DNA of 64,000 nucleotides from Gordonibacter urolithinfaciens. Lineage in GTDB: Bacteria > Actinomycetota > Coriobacteriia > Coriobacteriales > Eggerthellaceae. Position 1 is the first letter of the stretch. Every line of letters begins with the position of its first letter. Positions 8,248 through 17,307 of the stretch are shown in pieces. The notes beneath the pieces were generated by a model. That model was not told the origin of the DNA. It saw only the letters and a program-made list of their open reading frames with translations, and ran no database searches. The stretch is taken from positions 992,001-1,056,000 of the forward strand of contig NZ_LT900217.1 in assembly GCF_900199375.1 (NCBI RefSeq). The letters are read 5' to 3'. The translations under genes were made by a program, and so were the position numbers.

Positions 8248-9075
8248 ATGCCGAACCAGCGTCGACCGACCACCATCGCCCGGTGCGCGGCGATAGCCCT
8301 CGCCTGCGCAGCCATCGCCGGATGCGCCGCCCCTGCGCAAAGGCCCGTCGACGAGGGCGTTCCGTTCGCAGCCGATGCATTCGGCAAAGAAGCGCGCGAC
8401 CAGGAGCCCGATGCTGGAGAAGGCCTCCCCGCATCAGGGGACGCCTGCGACGGAGGACCGGCGGCAGCGCCCTCTTCCAACTCCGCTCCAGTCTGCTCGG
8501 CCTACGATCTTGAAGCCATCCTCTTGCTCAACCCGGCTTGGATCCCTGCCACGCTGGAGAGACTCGGGTTCGAATACGAGATGGGAGCCCCCACGGGAGC
8601 CTGGGAGAGCATTTCCGCCGAAACGCCGTGCTCGCCCGCGGGCTCCAGGACGCGCCTTTTCTTCGCCGTCGAAGGGGGCGAGACATCACCCGAGCTCATG
8701 CTGGAGGGAAGGCGCCCGCAGGCCGTGGGCATGGGCATCATGGCCCCGCTCGCCGGCGAGGATGAGGCGGAGGCCGTATGCGCATCGCTGTTGGAGGCGG
8801 CCGGCCTCGGAGACGAGCTGTCCCGCACCGTGGAAGAGAGCCACCGCTTCGACTGGCGCACCGTTACCCGCATCGGGAGCTGTCCGGCAGGGAGCGCCGG
8901 CGTCTTGTGGCGCATGAGCGTGTCGAGCCAGCAATTGCAGGGGGAATCGGCTGCGTACGGCTTCACCTCCTACACGCTCACCGTCTACACGCGCGAGGGC
9001 GTGCTGGCCTCCCAGAACCAGAGCCTGCTGGAAGCCATCGGCATCTTCGACAAAATGGACACTTCACCGAGCTGA
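8248..9075 (+). CDS. Putative lipoprotein of unknown function
   Basis: The 275-residue protein begins with a basic n-region and a lipobox (LACAAIAGC, Cys at about residue 26), so it should be lipid-anchored outside the membrane. The start at ATG 8248 has GGAAAGG seven bases upstream. A low-complexity acidic linker follows to residue 75. The folded part contains VSSQQLQGESAAYGFTSYTLTVYTREG, and there are three Cys outside the lipobox. No family is recognised. It is a single-gene unit between map (divergent) and degV (convergent). Confidence 0.75.
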   Translation: MPNQRRPTTIARCAAIALACAAIAGCAAPAQRPVDEGVPFAADAFGKEARDQEPDAGEGLPASGDACDGGPAAAPSSNSAPVCSAYDLEAILLLNPAWIPATLERLGFEYEMGAPTGAWESISAETPCSPAGSRTRLFFAVEGGETSPELMLEGRRPQAVGMGIMAPLAGEDEAEAVCASLLEAAGLGDELSRTVEESHRFDWRTVTRIGSCPAGSAGVLWRMSVSSQQLQGESAAYGFTSYTLTVYTREGVLASQNQSLLEAIGIFDKMDTSPS

Positions 9076-9152
9076 CAGGCCGCATAAAAGGAATCCTCGG
9101 CTGCGCCGTTGCCGAAAAATCGTTAAGATGGGCAGCTCGGCAACCTGCAGCC

Positions 9153-10016
9153 CTACGCGAACTGCTTCTTGGCGCAGCCGATGCCCAGGGCGCCGGGGCC
9201 CACGTGGCAGGCGATGCTCAGGGGGAGGCGGTCGACGTAGACGTCGTCCGTGCCGAAGTGGGCGCGCACCTCGTCGGCAAACGCCTGGGCGTCCTCGTCG
9301 CGGTTCGTATGCGCCACGTAGAGGTGCACGCCGTCCACGCCGCCGAAGCGCTCCCTCACGTCGCGCGAGAGCGCCTTTACCATGGTGCGCTTCGCGGCCT
9401 TGAACGACTTGGCAACCGAGAAGGCATCGAGCTTCTCGCCTTGGATCTGCAGCACCGGCTTGATCTTGAGCACGGAGCCGATGGCCGCGGCAGCCGGCGT
9501 GATACGCCCGCTCTTCTGCAGGTAGGCCATCGTATCCACCATGAGGTAGATGCTGGCGTCGAGCTTCGTGCGCTCCAGCAGCGCGCATGTCTCGGCCGCC
9601 GTGCGACCTTCGCCGATCCAACGCAGCGCGTCGAGCACCGCCTCGCGCTGCGTGACCGAGATGCGCTGGTTGTCCACCACGTGCACGCGCCCGTTGCAGT
9701 GCCGGGCCACCTGGCACGCCGTCTCGCACGAGCCGGACAGGCCGCTGGACATAGGGATGTAGATGACTTCGTCATACGCTTCGAGCAGCTCGGCCCAGCG
9801 CTTGCCCAGATCGACGATGGACGGTTGCGACGTGACGATGTCCGCGCCTGCGGTCTGGCGCGCATAGAAGCGCTCGGCGTCCAGGTTCACGCCCTCGAAG
9901 CACTCCTCCCCGTCCACGACGAAGGGCATGGGCACCACGTGCACGCCCAGCTGCTCGGCCTCTTCCTGCATGATGCCGCTGTTCGTGTCCGTCGCGACTG
10001 CGATGCTCTTTTCCAC
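9153..10016 (-). CDS. DegV family fatty-acid-binding protein
   Basis: The 287-residue protein is a typical DegV: N-terminal VATDTNSGI, the phosphate/carboxylate-contact motif TSQPS near residue 62, and SSGLSGSCETA (family SSGLSGTxxSA). C-terminal features are KSGRITPAAAAIGSVLKIKPVLQIQ and HVGPGALGIGC. DegV/FakB proteins bind a fatty acid and in many Firmicutes present it to the kinase FakA. No fakA-like gene is in this window. The start is GTG 10016 with GGGAGGG upstream. Confidence 0.93.
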   Translation of the reverse strand: MEKSIAVATDTNSGIMQEEAEQLGVHVVPMPFVVDGEECFEGVNLDAERFYARQTAGADIVTSQPSIVDLGKRWAELLEAYDEVIYIPMSSGLSGSCETACQVARHCNGRVHVVDNQRISVTQREAVLDALRWIGEGRTAAETCALLERTKLDASIYLMVDTMAYLQKSGRITPAAAAIGSVLKIKPVLQIQGEKLDAFSVAKSFKAAKRTMVKALSRDVRERFGGVDGVHLYVAHTNRDEDAQAFADEVRAHFGTDDVYVDRLPLSIACHVGPGALGIGCAKKQFA

Positions 10017-10120
10017 CTGTTGCCCTCCCAGACAGCAGGCGACGGGATTCCCCCGCCGCCCGATGCAGACGGGCCCCGAATCCCGTCCCTCTTGCTTACC
10101 CTACCATTATGGCCGATCGG

Positions 10121-12598
10121 CTAGCCGCGCACCTCGGCACCGGTGGCCGTGCACACCTTCTTCACCAAGCGCTCATGAGCCTTGTCCACCTCGTCGCTCG
10201 TGAGCGTGCGGTCGGTCGCGCGGTACGTGAGCGCGTAGGCCATCGACTTCCTGCCCGCGCCCAAACGCTCCTCGTCGCGGTACACGTCGAACAGGCGCGC
10301 GTCCTCCAGCAGCTTGCCGCCCGCCGAGGTCATGCACTGCACGAGCTTCTCGTGCGCGACGCCCTCGTCCACGACGAACGCCACATCCATGGTCACGGCA
10401 GGGAACGTGGGCACGTCGCGGTAGTCGCGCGCGGGGCGCGACGCCTTCGCGAGCGCCTCCACGTCCAGTTCGAACGCCACCACCGGCGCGTCCGCCTCGA
10501 AGGCTTCCACGGCCAGCGGGTGCAGCTCGCCCACCCAACCGAGTTCGGCTCCGCCCGACAGCACCGCGGCGGCCCGCCCGGGCTGCAGGTGCGGGGCCTC
10601 CTCGGCGGAAAGCGGCTTGAAGCGCAGCTTCGGCAGCGCCAGCTCGCGCGCCAGGCTCTCGACGACGCCCTTGCCGTCGAAGAAGTCGAACGGGGCCGGC
10701 GCGGCGTTCCAGCCCGTATCGCCCATGGCCCCCGCCAGCACGCCCGCCAGGCGTCGGCGCTCCTTGGGCTGCTTGCGCCCCTCGGCCGCGAAGAACACGG
10801 CGCCCGCCTCGTAGAGCTGGACGTTCTTCACGCCGCGGCTCTGGTTGTAGGCCACGCTGCGCAGAAGGCCCGGCACGATGCTCTGGCGCATGACGGACTG
10901 GTCGGCGTTCAGGGGGTTGATGAGCTCGACAGGCTCGCCCAGGCCCTCGTGCGGCATGCGCAGGCGGTCGAGGTCGCCCGGCTCGGCGAACGAGTAGGTC
11001 ATCGTCTCGTTGAGGCCGCTCGCGCGCATGACGGCGTTCACCGTGCCCATGACGTGCTCCATCTGCGAGCGCGTGCCCACGCGGCCGGGGCCGCCAGGCA
11101 GCGTGGCCGGGATGCGGTCCATGCCCCACAGGCGCAGCACCTCCTCGTACAGGTCGATCTCGCGCTCGAGGTCCGGGCGGAACGTGGGCGCCGTCACGGG
11201 CAGAACGTCGGCATTGCCCGCCGGATCGTCGGCCACCGCGCAGCCGAGACGGCGCAGGATGTCCTCGATGTCGGCGCGCGGGATGTCAGCCCCCATCATG
11301 GCGCAGAAGCGCGGGATGCGGAAGCGCAAATCGGGCGCCGTCGAGGGCGCCGGCCACTCGTCCACGATGCCCTCGCCGTTGCGGACGGCGGCGCTCACCG
11401 AGCCCCCGGCCACCTCCACCATGAGCGCGGCGGCCGCGGCCGAACGCTCCTCGATGCCGTGGTCGTCCACGCCGCGCTCGTAGCGCATGGAACTCTCGCT
11501 GAACAGGCCCAGGTTGCGGCTCGTGCGGCTCGTGCGGCCCGGCTCGAACGTGGCGGCCTCCAGCAGGATGTCCACCGTCCCGTCCGTGACCTCGGTGTCC
11601 AGGCCGCCCATGACGCCCGCGAGCGCCACGGCACCGAGCTCCGGCGTGGAGATGACCGTCATATCGGACGTGAGCGCGCGATCCTCGCCGTCGAGCGTAG
11701 TCAGGCGCTCGCCTTCGGCGGCCGCGCGCACCACGATATGCGCCACGCCGTCCGCATTCTTGAGCTTGTCCAGGTCGAAGGCGTGCAGCGGCTGGCCGAA
11801 CAGGAACAGGATATAGTTCGTCACGTCCACGATGTTGTTGATGGAGCGCTGGCCGATAGCCGCCAGGCGCTCGACCATCCAGTCGGGGCTCGGCCCGACC
11901 TTGACCCCGCGGATGACGCGCGCGGTGTAACGCGGGCAGCGCACCGCGTCCTCGATGGTGATCCTCACCGTCTCGTCGACGGGCGCCGAGGAGGCGTCCA
12001 GCACGAGCTTGCCCGCCATGCGCCCGAGCGGGCTCTCGTAGTCGGTGCGGTACATGGCGCCCACCTCGCGCGCCATGCCCACCATGGAAAGGCAGTCGGG
12101 ACGGTTCGGCGTGATCTCCAGGTCGAGCACCGTGTCGGAGAGCTGCGCGAAATCGGCGATGGGCATGCCTACGGGCGCGTCCTCGGGCAGGATCCAGATG
12201 CCCGCATGATCGCCGCCCATCCCCAGCTCGCGCTGCGAGCAGCACATGCCGCAGCTGGGAACGCCGCGCAGCTTCGATTTCTTGATCTTGAGGTCGCCCG
12301 GCAGCACCGCGCCCACGGTGGCCACCGGCACCTTGATGCCCGCCGCGATGTTCGGCGCGCCGCACACGATCTGCACGGGTTCGCCTGCGCCCACGTCAAC
12401 CGTCACGACGTGCAGGTGGTCGCTGTCCGGGTGCAGCTCGCAGGTGAGCACGTGCCCCACGACCACCCCGTCGAGCGCCGCGCCGGTCCTCTCCACCGCC
12501 TCCACGCCCGTGCCCGTCAGATCGAGCCGATCGCAGAACGCCTTCGTGTCCGAAGGCACGTCCACATATTCGCTCAGCCACTTCAAAGATACTTTCAT
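10121..12598 (-). CDS. pheT: Phenylalanine--tRNA ligase beta subunit
   Basis: The 825-residue subunit starts MKVSLKWLSEYVDVP at 12598; an upstream extension in frame is not protein-like. Domains in order: EMAP-type tRNA-binding domain (about 40-150, ending with the GMCCSQRELG-type loop), B3/B4 editing region (about 210-390), B5 (about 400-475), the synthetase-like core, and the C-terminal anticodon-binding FDX-ACB domain (from about 730, PRARDYRDVPTFPAVTMD). It forms the alpha2-beta2 enzyme with PheS. It lies 281 bases downstream of pheS, with a long inverted repeat between, and is presumably governed by the same T-box. Confidence 0.97.
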   Translation of the reverse strand: MKVSLKWLSEYVDVPSDTKAFCDRLDLTGTGVEAVERTGAALDGVVVGHVLTCELHPDSDHLHVVTVDVGAGEPVQIVCGAPNIAAGIKVPVATVGAVLPGDLKIKKSKLRGVPSCGMCCSQRELGMGGDHAGIWILPEDAPVGMPIADFAQLSDTVLDLEITPNRPDCLSMVGMAREVGAMYRTDYESPLGRMAGKLVLDASSAPVDETVRITIEDAVRCPRYTARVIRGVKVGPSPDWMVERLAAIGQRSINNIVDVTNYILFLFGQPLHAFDLDKLKNADGVAHIVVRAAAEGERLTTLDGEDRALTSDMTVISTPELGAVALAGVMGGLDTEVTDGTVDILLEAATFEPGRTSRTSRNLGLFSESSMRYERGVDDHGIEERSAAAAALMVEVAGGSVSAAVRNGEGIVDEWPAPSTAPDLRFRIPRFCAMMGADIPRADIEDILRRLGCAVADDPAGNADVLPVTAPTFRPDLEREIDLYEEVLRLWGMDRIPATLPGGPGRVGTRSQMEHVMGTVNAVMRASGLNETMTYSFAEPGDLDRLRMPHEGLGEPVELINPLNADQSVMRQSIVPGLLRSVAYNQSRGVKNVQLYEAGAVFFAAEGRKQPKERRRLAGVLAGAMGDTGWNAAPAPFDFFDGKGVVESLARELALPKLRFKPLSAEEAPHLQPGRAAAVLSGGAELGWVGELHPLAVEAFEADAPVVAFELDVEALAKASRPARDYRDVPTFPAVTMDVAFVVDEGVAHEKLVQCMTSAGGKLLEDARLFDVYRDEERLGAGRKSMAYALTYRATDRTLTSDEVDKAHERLVKKVCTATGAEVRG

Positions 12599-12784
12599 AT
12601 CGTTCTTCCTATCGTCTATGCGCGTCGCGCATACTATTCCGAACCACTCCCGCCCCTCGCGCCTCCCAAGAAAGCAAAACGCGCAGGTCAACCCCTCTCA
12701 CCATGCCCACGCCTGCCTGACCCCCTTCGGCCCGAGTCCGAACACCGGTCATCAGGCGAGCCGCAACAACGTCAACCATGTGAA

Positions 12785-12869
12785 GGCGACGGCGGGGCGG
12801 CGCCCACCAAGCGAGTTCCGCAGCGCAGCGAGGACTGTTCGAGCGACTGGGCGCCGCCCCGCCGTCGCC
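12785..12869. repeat. 22-bp perfect inverted repeat between pheS and pheT
   Basis: Arms 12785-12806 and 12848-12869 are exact reverse complements (ggcgacggcggggcggcgcc plus two bases) around a 41-base loop. There is no T-tract on either side, so it is not a standard terminator. In pheST mRNA it would form an extremely stable hairpin starting 11 bases after the pheS stop, suited to 3'-end protection or differential expression. Confidence 0.75.
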
Positions 12870-12879
12870 GCCAGAAACC

Positions 12880-13941
12880 CTAGAACTGCCGAAGGAAGCG
12901 CATGTCGCCTTCCACCAGCATGCGCAGATCCGGCACGTTGTACTTCAGGCAGGCGATGCGCTCCACCCCCATGCCGAAGGCGAAGCCGGAGTACTTCTCG
13001 GGGTCGATGCCGGACATGGACAGCACGTTCGGGTCCACCATGCCGCAGCCGAGGATCTCCAGCCAGCCGGTGCCCTTACAGAAGCGGCAGCCTTCGCCGT
13101 GGCAGATACCGCAGCTCACGTCCACCTCGGCCGACGGTTCCGTGAACGGGAAGTAGTGGGCGCGGAACCGCGTCCTGCGCTCTTCGCCGAACAGCTGCTT
13201 GCACAGGTAGTCGAGCGTGCCCTTGAGGTCGCCGAACGTGATGCCCTCGTCCACCACCAAGCCCTCGATCTGCGTGAACTGGGGCAGGTGGGACGGGTCG
13301 GCCACATCGCGACGGTACACCTTGCCGGGCGCGATGACGAAGATGGGCAGCTCGTTGTCCTCCATCGCGTGCACCTGCACGCCCGAGGTCTGCGTGCGCA
13401 GCAGCACGTCGGACTCACCGCGCACGGCGGCCTCGTCGCCGGAGCGGTCCACCACGTAGAACGTGTCGGCCAGGCTGCGGCTGGGATGGTCGGCCGGGGC
13501 GTTGAGCGCCTCGAAGTTGTAGTAGTCGGTCTCCACCTCGGGGCCCTCGGCCACCGTGTAGCCCAGACCGAGGAATATCTCGGAGATCTCGTCGGTGATG
13601 CGGTTGATGAGGTGGCGCGTGCCCATCTGCTGGGCGCGGCCCGGCAGCGTCACGTCCACGGCCGCCGCGTCGATGGCCGCGGCCAGCTCGGCGGCATCGA
13701 GGGCCGCCTTGCGTGCGGCCAGCGCCTCCTCCACCGCCTCGCGCACCTCGTTCACCGTCTTGCCGACGGCCGCGCGCTCCTCTTTCGGCACCTGTCCCAT
13801 GCTGCGCAGATAGCCCGTCAGCGTGCCGGCCTTGCCGAGCACGCCGATGCGCACCTGCTCGAGCGCGGCGGTGTCGGCCGCCTCCGCGATGCGGGCGAGC
13901 GTCTGCTCGCGCAGCGCCGCCACTTCGTCCACGATACCCAT
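12880..13941 (-). CDS. pheS: Phenylalanine--tRNA ligase alpha subunit
   Basis: The 353-residue catalytic subunit starts MGIVDEVAALREQTLARI at 13941. It has an N-terminal coiled-coil arm (residues 1-90) and class II motifs: motif 2 RTQTSGVQVHAMED..PIFVIAPGKVYRRD, and motif 3 GFAFGMGVERIACLKYNVPDLR. A zinc-like Cys cluster (CGICHGEGCRFCKGTGW), seen in many bacterial PheS proteins, is near residue 290. The gene is preceded by a Phe T-box leader whose terminator ends about 50 bases before the start, so it should be induced when uncharged tRNA-Phe accumulates. Confidence 0.97.
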   Translation of the reverse strand: MGIVDEVAALREQTLARIAEAADTAALEQVRIGVLGKAGTLTGYLRSMGQVPKEERAAVGKTVNEVREAVEEALAARKAALDAAELAAAIDAAAVDVTLPGRAQQMGTRHLINRITDEISEIFLGLGYTVAEGPEVETDYYNFEALNAPADHPSRSLADTFYVVDRSGDEAAVRGESDVLLRTQTSGVQVHAMEDNELPIFVIAPGKVYRRDVADPSHLPQFTQIEGLVVDEGITFGDLKGTLDYLCKQLFGEERRTRFRAHYFPFTEPSAEVDVSCGICHGEGCRFCKGTGWLEILGCGMVDPNVLSMSGIDPEKYSGFAFGMGVERIACLKYNVPDLRMLVEGDMRFLRQF

Positions 13942-13990
13942 GTCCTCGTGCTTCCTTTCCGTCTCTCCCCGCGCCCGCCGCAGCCGGCGC

Positions 13991-14341
13991 AATGAAAAAG
14001 AGCCTTCTCTCGTCCTTGTCGTGTGGGGCACGGCCCCGGTCCAAGGACGAGAGAAGGCTCTCGCGGTACCACCTCGGTTGGCGTGCCTTCGCTGCACACC
14101 CGCCCGCCCTACGGCGACACGGGGTGCGGCTTAAAGCCGCCCGCTCTTGCGCTCGGTAACGGGAGCACCCGTCGCGTCCTACTGCACGTCTTGCCGCCCC
14201 GCTGCCGCCGGGCCGCATCCGCATTCAAACGCGCTGCTCGGAAGGGAATCGCCGCACTGGCCGCCCGGGTGCTCTCAGCCGGTGGCACCCGTCTCTGATG
14301 GCAACCGCGCCGCACGGCGCTGTCTTCGTCATCGCATGTAA
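13991..14341 (-). promoter_or_regulatory. T-box riboswitch leader of pheST (Phe)
   Basis: The roughly 350-base leader has the diagnostic T-box sequence GAGGTGGTACCGCG on the minus strand (14063-14077), directly followed by a 19-bp terminator hairpin. Its 5' end reads GATGACGAAGACAGC, like the base of a T-box stem I. Two UUC (Phe) triplets lie at 14246-14248 and 14241-14243 in the part where the specifier loop is expected; I cannot decide which is the specifier. Uncharged tRNA-Phe binding should favour the antiterminator and read-through. Confidence 0.92.
13995..14060 (-). terminator. T-box terminator hairpin
   Basis: Arms 14042-14060 and 14000-14018 pair perfectly over 19 bp on the minus strand and are followed by TTTTTC. 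The loop is GC-rich. It overlaps nothing coding and lies between the T-box motif and pheS. Confidence 0.92.
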
Positions 14342-14347
14342 CGTTGC

Positions 14348-14356
14348 AGTTTAGCA
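14348..14356 (-). promoter_or_regulatory. pheST promoter, extended -10 (TGCTAAACT)
   Basis: TGC-TAAACT on the minus strand places the transcription start near 14341, matching the 5' end of the T-box leader. It directly abuts the REP palindrome upstream. Confidence 0.6.
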
Positions 14357-14363
14357 CAAACGA

Positions 14364-14428
14364 GACAGGGGGACGGGGATAATGTCGTCAAATCCGAGGT
14401 ATCGGATTTGACGACATTATCCCCGTCC
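14364..14428. repeat. REP-like element with 27-bp perfect palindrome
   Basis: GAGACAGGGGGACGGGGATAATGTC begins the unit; arms 14371-14397 and 14402-14428 are exact inverses with a 4-base loop. It belongs to the GACAnGGGGACGG family found at six other sites in the window. It separates the pheS leader from the end of the upstream minus-strand gene. Confidence 0.8.
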
Positions 14429-14453
14429 TGCGTCATCCTGCTGCGTCATCCCC

Positions 14454-14539
14454 GGAGACGATGTCGCATTCTCGGCAATCTCGCAGAACCCTGGCGTCGG
14501 GGAGCATGGCGTCGCCCCCCCTAACACGACATCGTCTCC
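14454..14539. repeat. 13-bp inverted repeat next to the REP element
   Basis: GGAGACGATGTCG (14454-14466) is repeated inverted at 14527-14539. The interior contains gaaccctggcgtcg (14486-14499), which recurs next to another REP element at 59037-59050. It is probably part of the same repeat cluster. Confidence 0.5.
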
Positions 14540-14572
14540 GTGCGAAATCATCCCCGGGCTTTTGCCACGCCC

Positions 14573-15805
14573 CTACAGGAAGCGGTAGCTCACGGTGCGC
14601 AGGCCCCAGTCGTTGCACGACGAGAAGCCGAACGCCTTCCACACGCCGGGCTGCAGGTCGAGGGAGCGGCTGCCGCCGCCCATGTAGCCGCAGTCGTTCA
14701 CGGTGGCGAGCACCGTCATGCCGCCGTAGGAGATCTCGACGGTGCGCCCGTAGTACTGCCAGTACCGTGGCCACGCCATCGGCACGGCCACGCCCATGGA
14801 CCAGTCGTCGCAGACGGCGCCCGTGGCCGTGGTGCCGGGATTGGGCGTGTAGGGGTCGGTGGAACCGCCGTACGCCGAGGCGACTCCCGTGGACCAGCCG
14901 ACGCCGGGATCGGGCGCGGGTTCCGGCGCCGGATCGGACCCCGAGCCGCCGTCGGGTGCCGGAGAGGGCGACGGGTCGGGCGCGACGTCCGTCATCTGGT
15001 CGCCCGGGCGCGACGTGTTCGTGTTCGACTCGTCGACGGCCACCGGCTCGGTAGGCGCGGAGCCCTGGGCCTCCGCCTCCTCGATCTTGCGCTGCAGCTC
15101 CTCCAACATGGAGGAGTATTCGCTCTGCGCCCCCTGCAGCCTCGTCGAGGCGTCGGACACCGTCTGCTCGGCCTGAACCTTCTTCTCCTCGAGCTCGGCC
15201 AGCTTCCCTTCCTGCTCGTCCTTCTGCGCGTTCAGATCTTCCATGAGCGCGTCGAAGCGGGCCGAGCGCTCCTTCTGCGCCTCGACCTCATCCACCTGGT
15301 ACTGCACCACACTCGAGAGGTAGACCAGGTTGCGCACGAGCTCGTCGAAGCTCTGCGCCTCCAGCAGCAGCATGACGAGCGACTGGGCCGAGCCCCCGCG
15401 GTACTCGTAGACCGCCGCCTTGGCCAGGGCTGCGCGCCCGTCGATGACCTCCTGCTGGGCCTCCAGAGCCTGGGCCGTAGTCTCGTCGATGCGCTTCTGC
15501 AGCTCGGCGACCTCCTGGACGAGCGCCTCGTGGTCGGCGGCGATGCCCTGCCGGCTCGACTCGGCGCCGTCGAGCGCGCTCTGGGCCTCCTCCACGGAGC
15601 GCTCGGCCTCGGCCACGGCGGCCTCGTCAACCTCGTCGGCCCCAGCCGCCCGCGGCGCGAAGGGAACGAGCCCGCAGGCCAGAAGCGCCGCCAGCAGGCA
15701 GCCCAGCACTGCGCGTGCGGCAAACGGAGTAACGGGGCGCCGGCGCTGCGGACCGGCGGGTTCGGCGGACGGGACGTTCGTGGCCGGGTACGCGTTCGGG
15801 TTCAT
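14573..15805 (-). CDS. Secreted coiled-coil protein with C-terminal double-psi-barrel/3D-like domain
   Basis: The 410-residue protein has a basic N-terminus, a hydrophobic export segment (residues 33-55) and an AxA-type cleavage site near residue 55. A long coiled coil follows (about 57-240), like the N-terminal half of CwlO/PcsB-type wall hydrolases. A Pro/Ser/Gly linker leads to a C-terminal domain (about 305-410) with GVASAYGGSTDPYTPNPGTTATG, TVEISYGGMTVLATVNDCGYM and RSLDLQPGVWKAFG, resembling RlpA/3D-type double-psi barrels that cleave or bind peptidoglycan. It starts nine bases after the beta-lactamase-like gene, so the two form an operon. Confidence 0.8.
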   Translation of the reverse strand: MNPNAYPATNVPSAEPAGPQRRRPVTPFAARAVLGCLLAALLACGLVPFAPRAAGADEVDEAAVAEAERSVEEAQSALDGAESSRQGIAADHEALVQEVAELQKRIDETTAQALEAQQEVIDGRAALAKAAVYEYRGGSAQSLVMLLLEAQSFDELVRNLVYLSSVVQYQVDEVEAQKERSARFDALMEDLNAQKDEQEGKLAELEEKKVQAEQTVSDASTRLQGAQSEYSSMLEELQRKIEEAEAQGSAPTEPVAVDESNTNTSRPGDQMTDVAPDPSPSPAPDGGSGSDPAPEPAPDPGVGWSTGVASAYGGSTDPYTPNPGTTATGAVCDDWSMGVAVPMAWPRYWQYYGRTVEISYGGMTVLATVNDCGYMGGGSRSLDLQPGVWKAFGFSSCNDWGLRTVSYRFL

Positions 15806-15814
15806 AAGAAGTCC

Positions 15815-16948
15815 TTAGGCTGCGAGCAGCCGGTCGTGCGCTTCGTCGAGCGCGGCGATCAGGTTAAGGATGAGCGGCTCGTTGTCGGTGAAGTACGCGT
15901 CATCGTAGTCGGCATCCGACATGACGGCCACCAGGTAGTCGCCTGCGACGGACTCGACGATGCCGGCGTCGTTGAGCGCGCCCATGTCGTACAGGGGCGT
16001 GTCGATCTCGTAGCCGGCCTTCGAGAGCACCTGATGGTCGGATCCGAGCACCTCGCGGATGAACGAGGTGCCGGTCTGCGCGAACAGCCCTTCGCAGAAG
16101 GAGGCCAAGCCGCCCCCGCCCCCGAGGTACCCGCCCACGCCAAGCCAGAGCTTCGCCAAGTCGCGCGGCGTGTAGGAGGGGTACCACTCGCCACCCCAGG
16201 CCGCAGCGTCCACGCCGGCCGCCGCCGTCCACGCCTCGAAGCCTTCGCCGTAGCGGTTGCGGAGCAGCGCGTAACCGGTGTTGTCGGAGTAGACGATGGT
16301 GTCCGTGAGCACCGTGGCCAGGTCGTAGGTGCTCTGGCCGTCGGAGGCCATGATGCCCGTGCCCTCCATGACCGTGTCCTCGAAGACCACGTCGTCGAGC
16401 GCCGCCCTTCCCTCGTCGACCAGGGCCTGGGCCACGTACGTGACGAACGGTGCCTTGATGGTGCTCGCCGAGGAGAAGGCCGCATCGGCGTTGCAGCCAA
16501 GGCCGCGCTGGGAGGCGAAATCGTATACGACGAAGCCGGCGTCGCAACCAGCGCTGCGGAACGCTTCGAGCGCCGTAGCCACGTCGGGGACCTCGGACGG
16601 GTCGACGGGACGCTGGGCCCCCGAGGCGTCGAAGAGGTTGACGTCGGCCGTGCCAGATGCCGCGTCGAGCACCGTCGGCTCCACGTCGCTCGCCGCGGGT
16701 GCCGATGCCGTCGCCGTGTCGGGCGGCATGACCGCTTCGTCCGCCACGGCGACAGGGATATCCGGAGCGGCGTCGGCCGCACCCAGCGACACGGCCGGCT
16801 CCTCGGGGCGCTCGGCGGCAGCCCCCGCCCCGATCGCCACGCCGAAGAAGGCCACGACGCCCACGAGCGCAAGCGCGGCCGCCTTCGACCACGTCGGCAG
16901 GTGCCTTATCCGTCGGCGCAGCCGCCGTATGCCCGAACCCTTCCCCAT
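15815..16948 (-). CDS. Class A beta-lactamase-fold serine hydrolase, membrane anchored
   Basis: The 377-residue protein has one N-terminal membrane helix (about 23-45) and a long Ala/Pro-rich linker to about residue 115. The beta-lactamase2-type domain has the nucleophile motif S162-T-I-K165, S221-D-N223 (YSDNTG) and K310-A-G312 in the KTG position. I see no clear Glu of an omega loop, so penicillin hydrolysis is uncertain; muropeptide or ester hydrolysis is equally possible. It is co-transcribed with a coiled-coil wall protein, which supports a role in wall turnover. It is divergent from the GNAT gene. Confidence 0.82.
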   Translation of the reverse strand: MGKGSGIRRLRRRIRHLPTWSKAAALALVGVVAFFGVAIGAGAAAERPEEPAVSLGAADAAPDIPVAVADEAVMPPDTATASAPAASDVEPTVLDAASGTADVNLFDASGAQRPVDPSEVPDVATALEAFRSAGCDAGFVVYDFASQRGLGCNADAAFSSASTIKAPFVTYVAQALVDEGRAALDDVVFEDTVMEGTGIMASDGQSTYDLATVLTDTIVYSDNTGYALLRNRYGEGFEAWTAAAGVDAAAWGGEWYPSYTPRDLAKLWLGVGGYLGGGGGLASFCEGLFAQTGTSFIREVLGSDHQVLSKAGYEIDTPLYDMGALNDAGIVESVAGDYLVAVMSDADYDDAYFTDNEPLILNLIAALDEAHDRLLAA

Positions 16949-17307
16949 GGTTTCGCCGTTTCGCTTCCTTCCTGCCGCAACCCTGCGCCGTGCTTCTAAC
17001 GCGCCGCGCTTTCCGGGGCGGCTGTTCTGCCCTTTTCCCCACCGAGTATTCCGTAACAGCCGGGCAACGACAAGACGACGCAACCGAACAACACAACAGC
17101 GCCACGGTCTGTTCGCATGGTCCCCCCCGCGGGGGAAAGGGGATTGAACGCTTGTTATCACCAGCGCTTTCGTTCCTCGGGGACGGTGTTTTCCGAGAGC
17201 GAGCGCCCCTCTTGGCCGACGCCTGCACCGCCCTGCCATGGGCGACGGCGACGGCTCCGTGGTAGTATGGGCGGGACAATGCCCCTCCCCGACCGGAAAG
17301 ACGTCAC
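16949..17307. other. Divergent gene-free stretch
   Basis: No gene is supported. A short dyad CGGCTGTT...AACAGCCG lies near 17020-17063, and CCCCCCGCGGGGG near 17105-17118. The promoters of both flanking genes must be here, but I find no confident -35/-10 pair. Confidence 0.4.

Noticed and set aside
10109-12883. 924-residue plus-strand frame opposite pheT
   Set aside because: Composition (His/Arg/Ala-rich) and full overlap with a certain gene mark it as a shadow; the same applies to long frames at 28339-31065, 40824-43589, 44864-47065 and 48994-52137.
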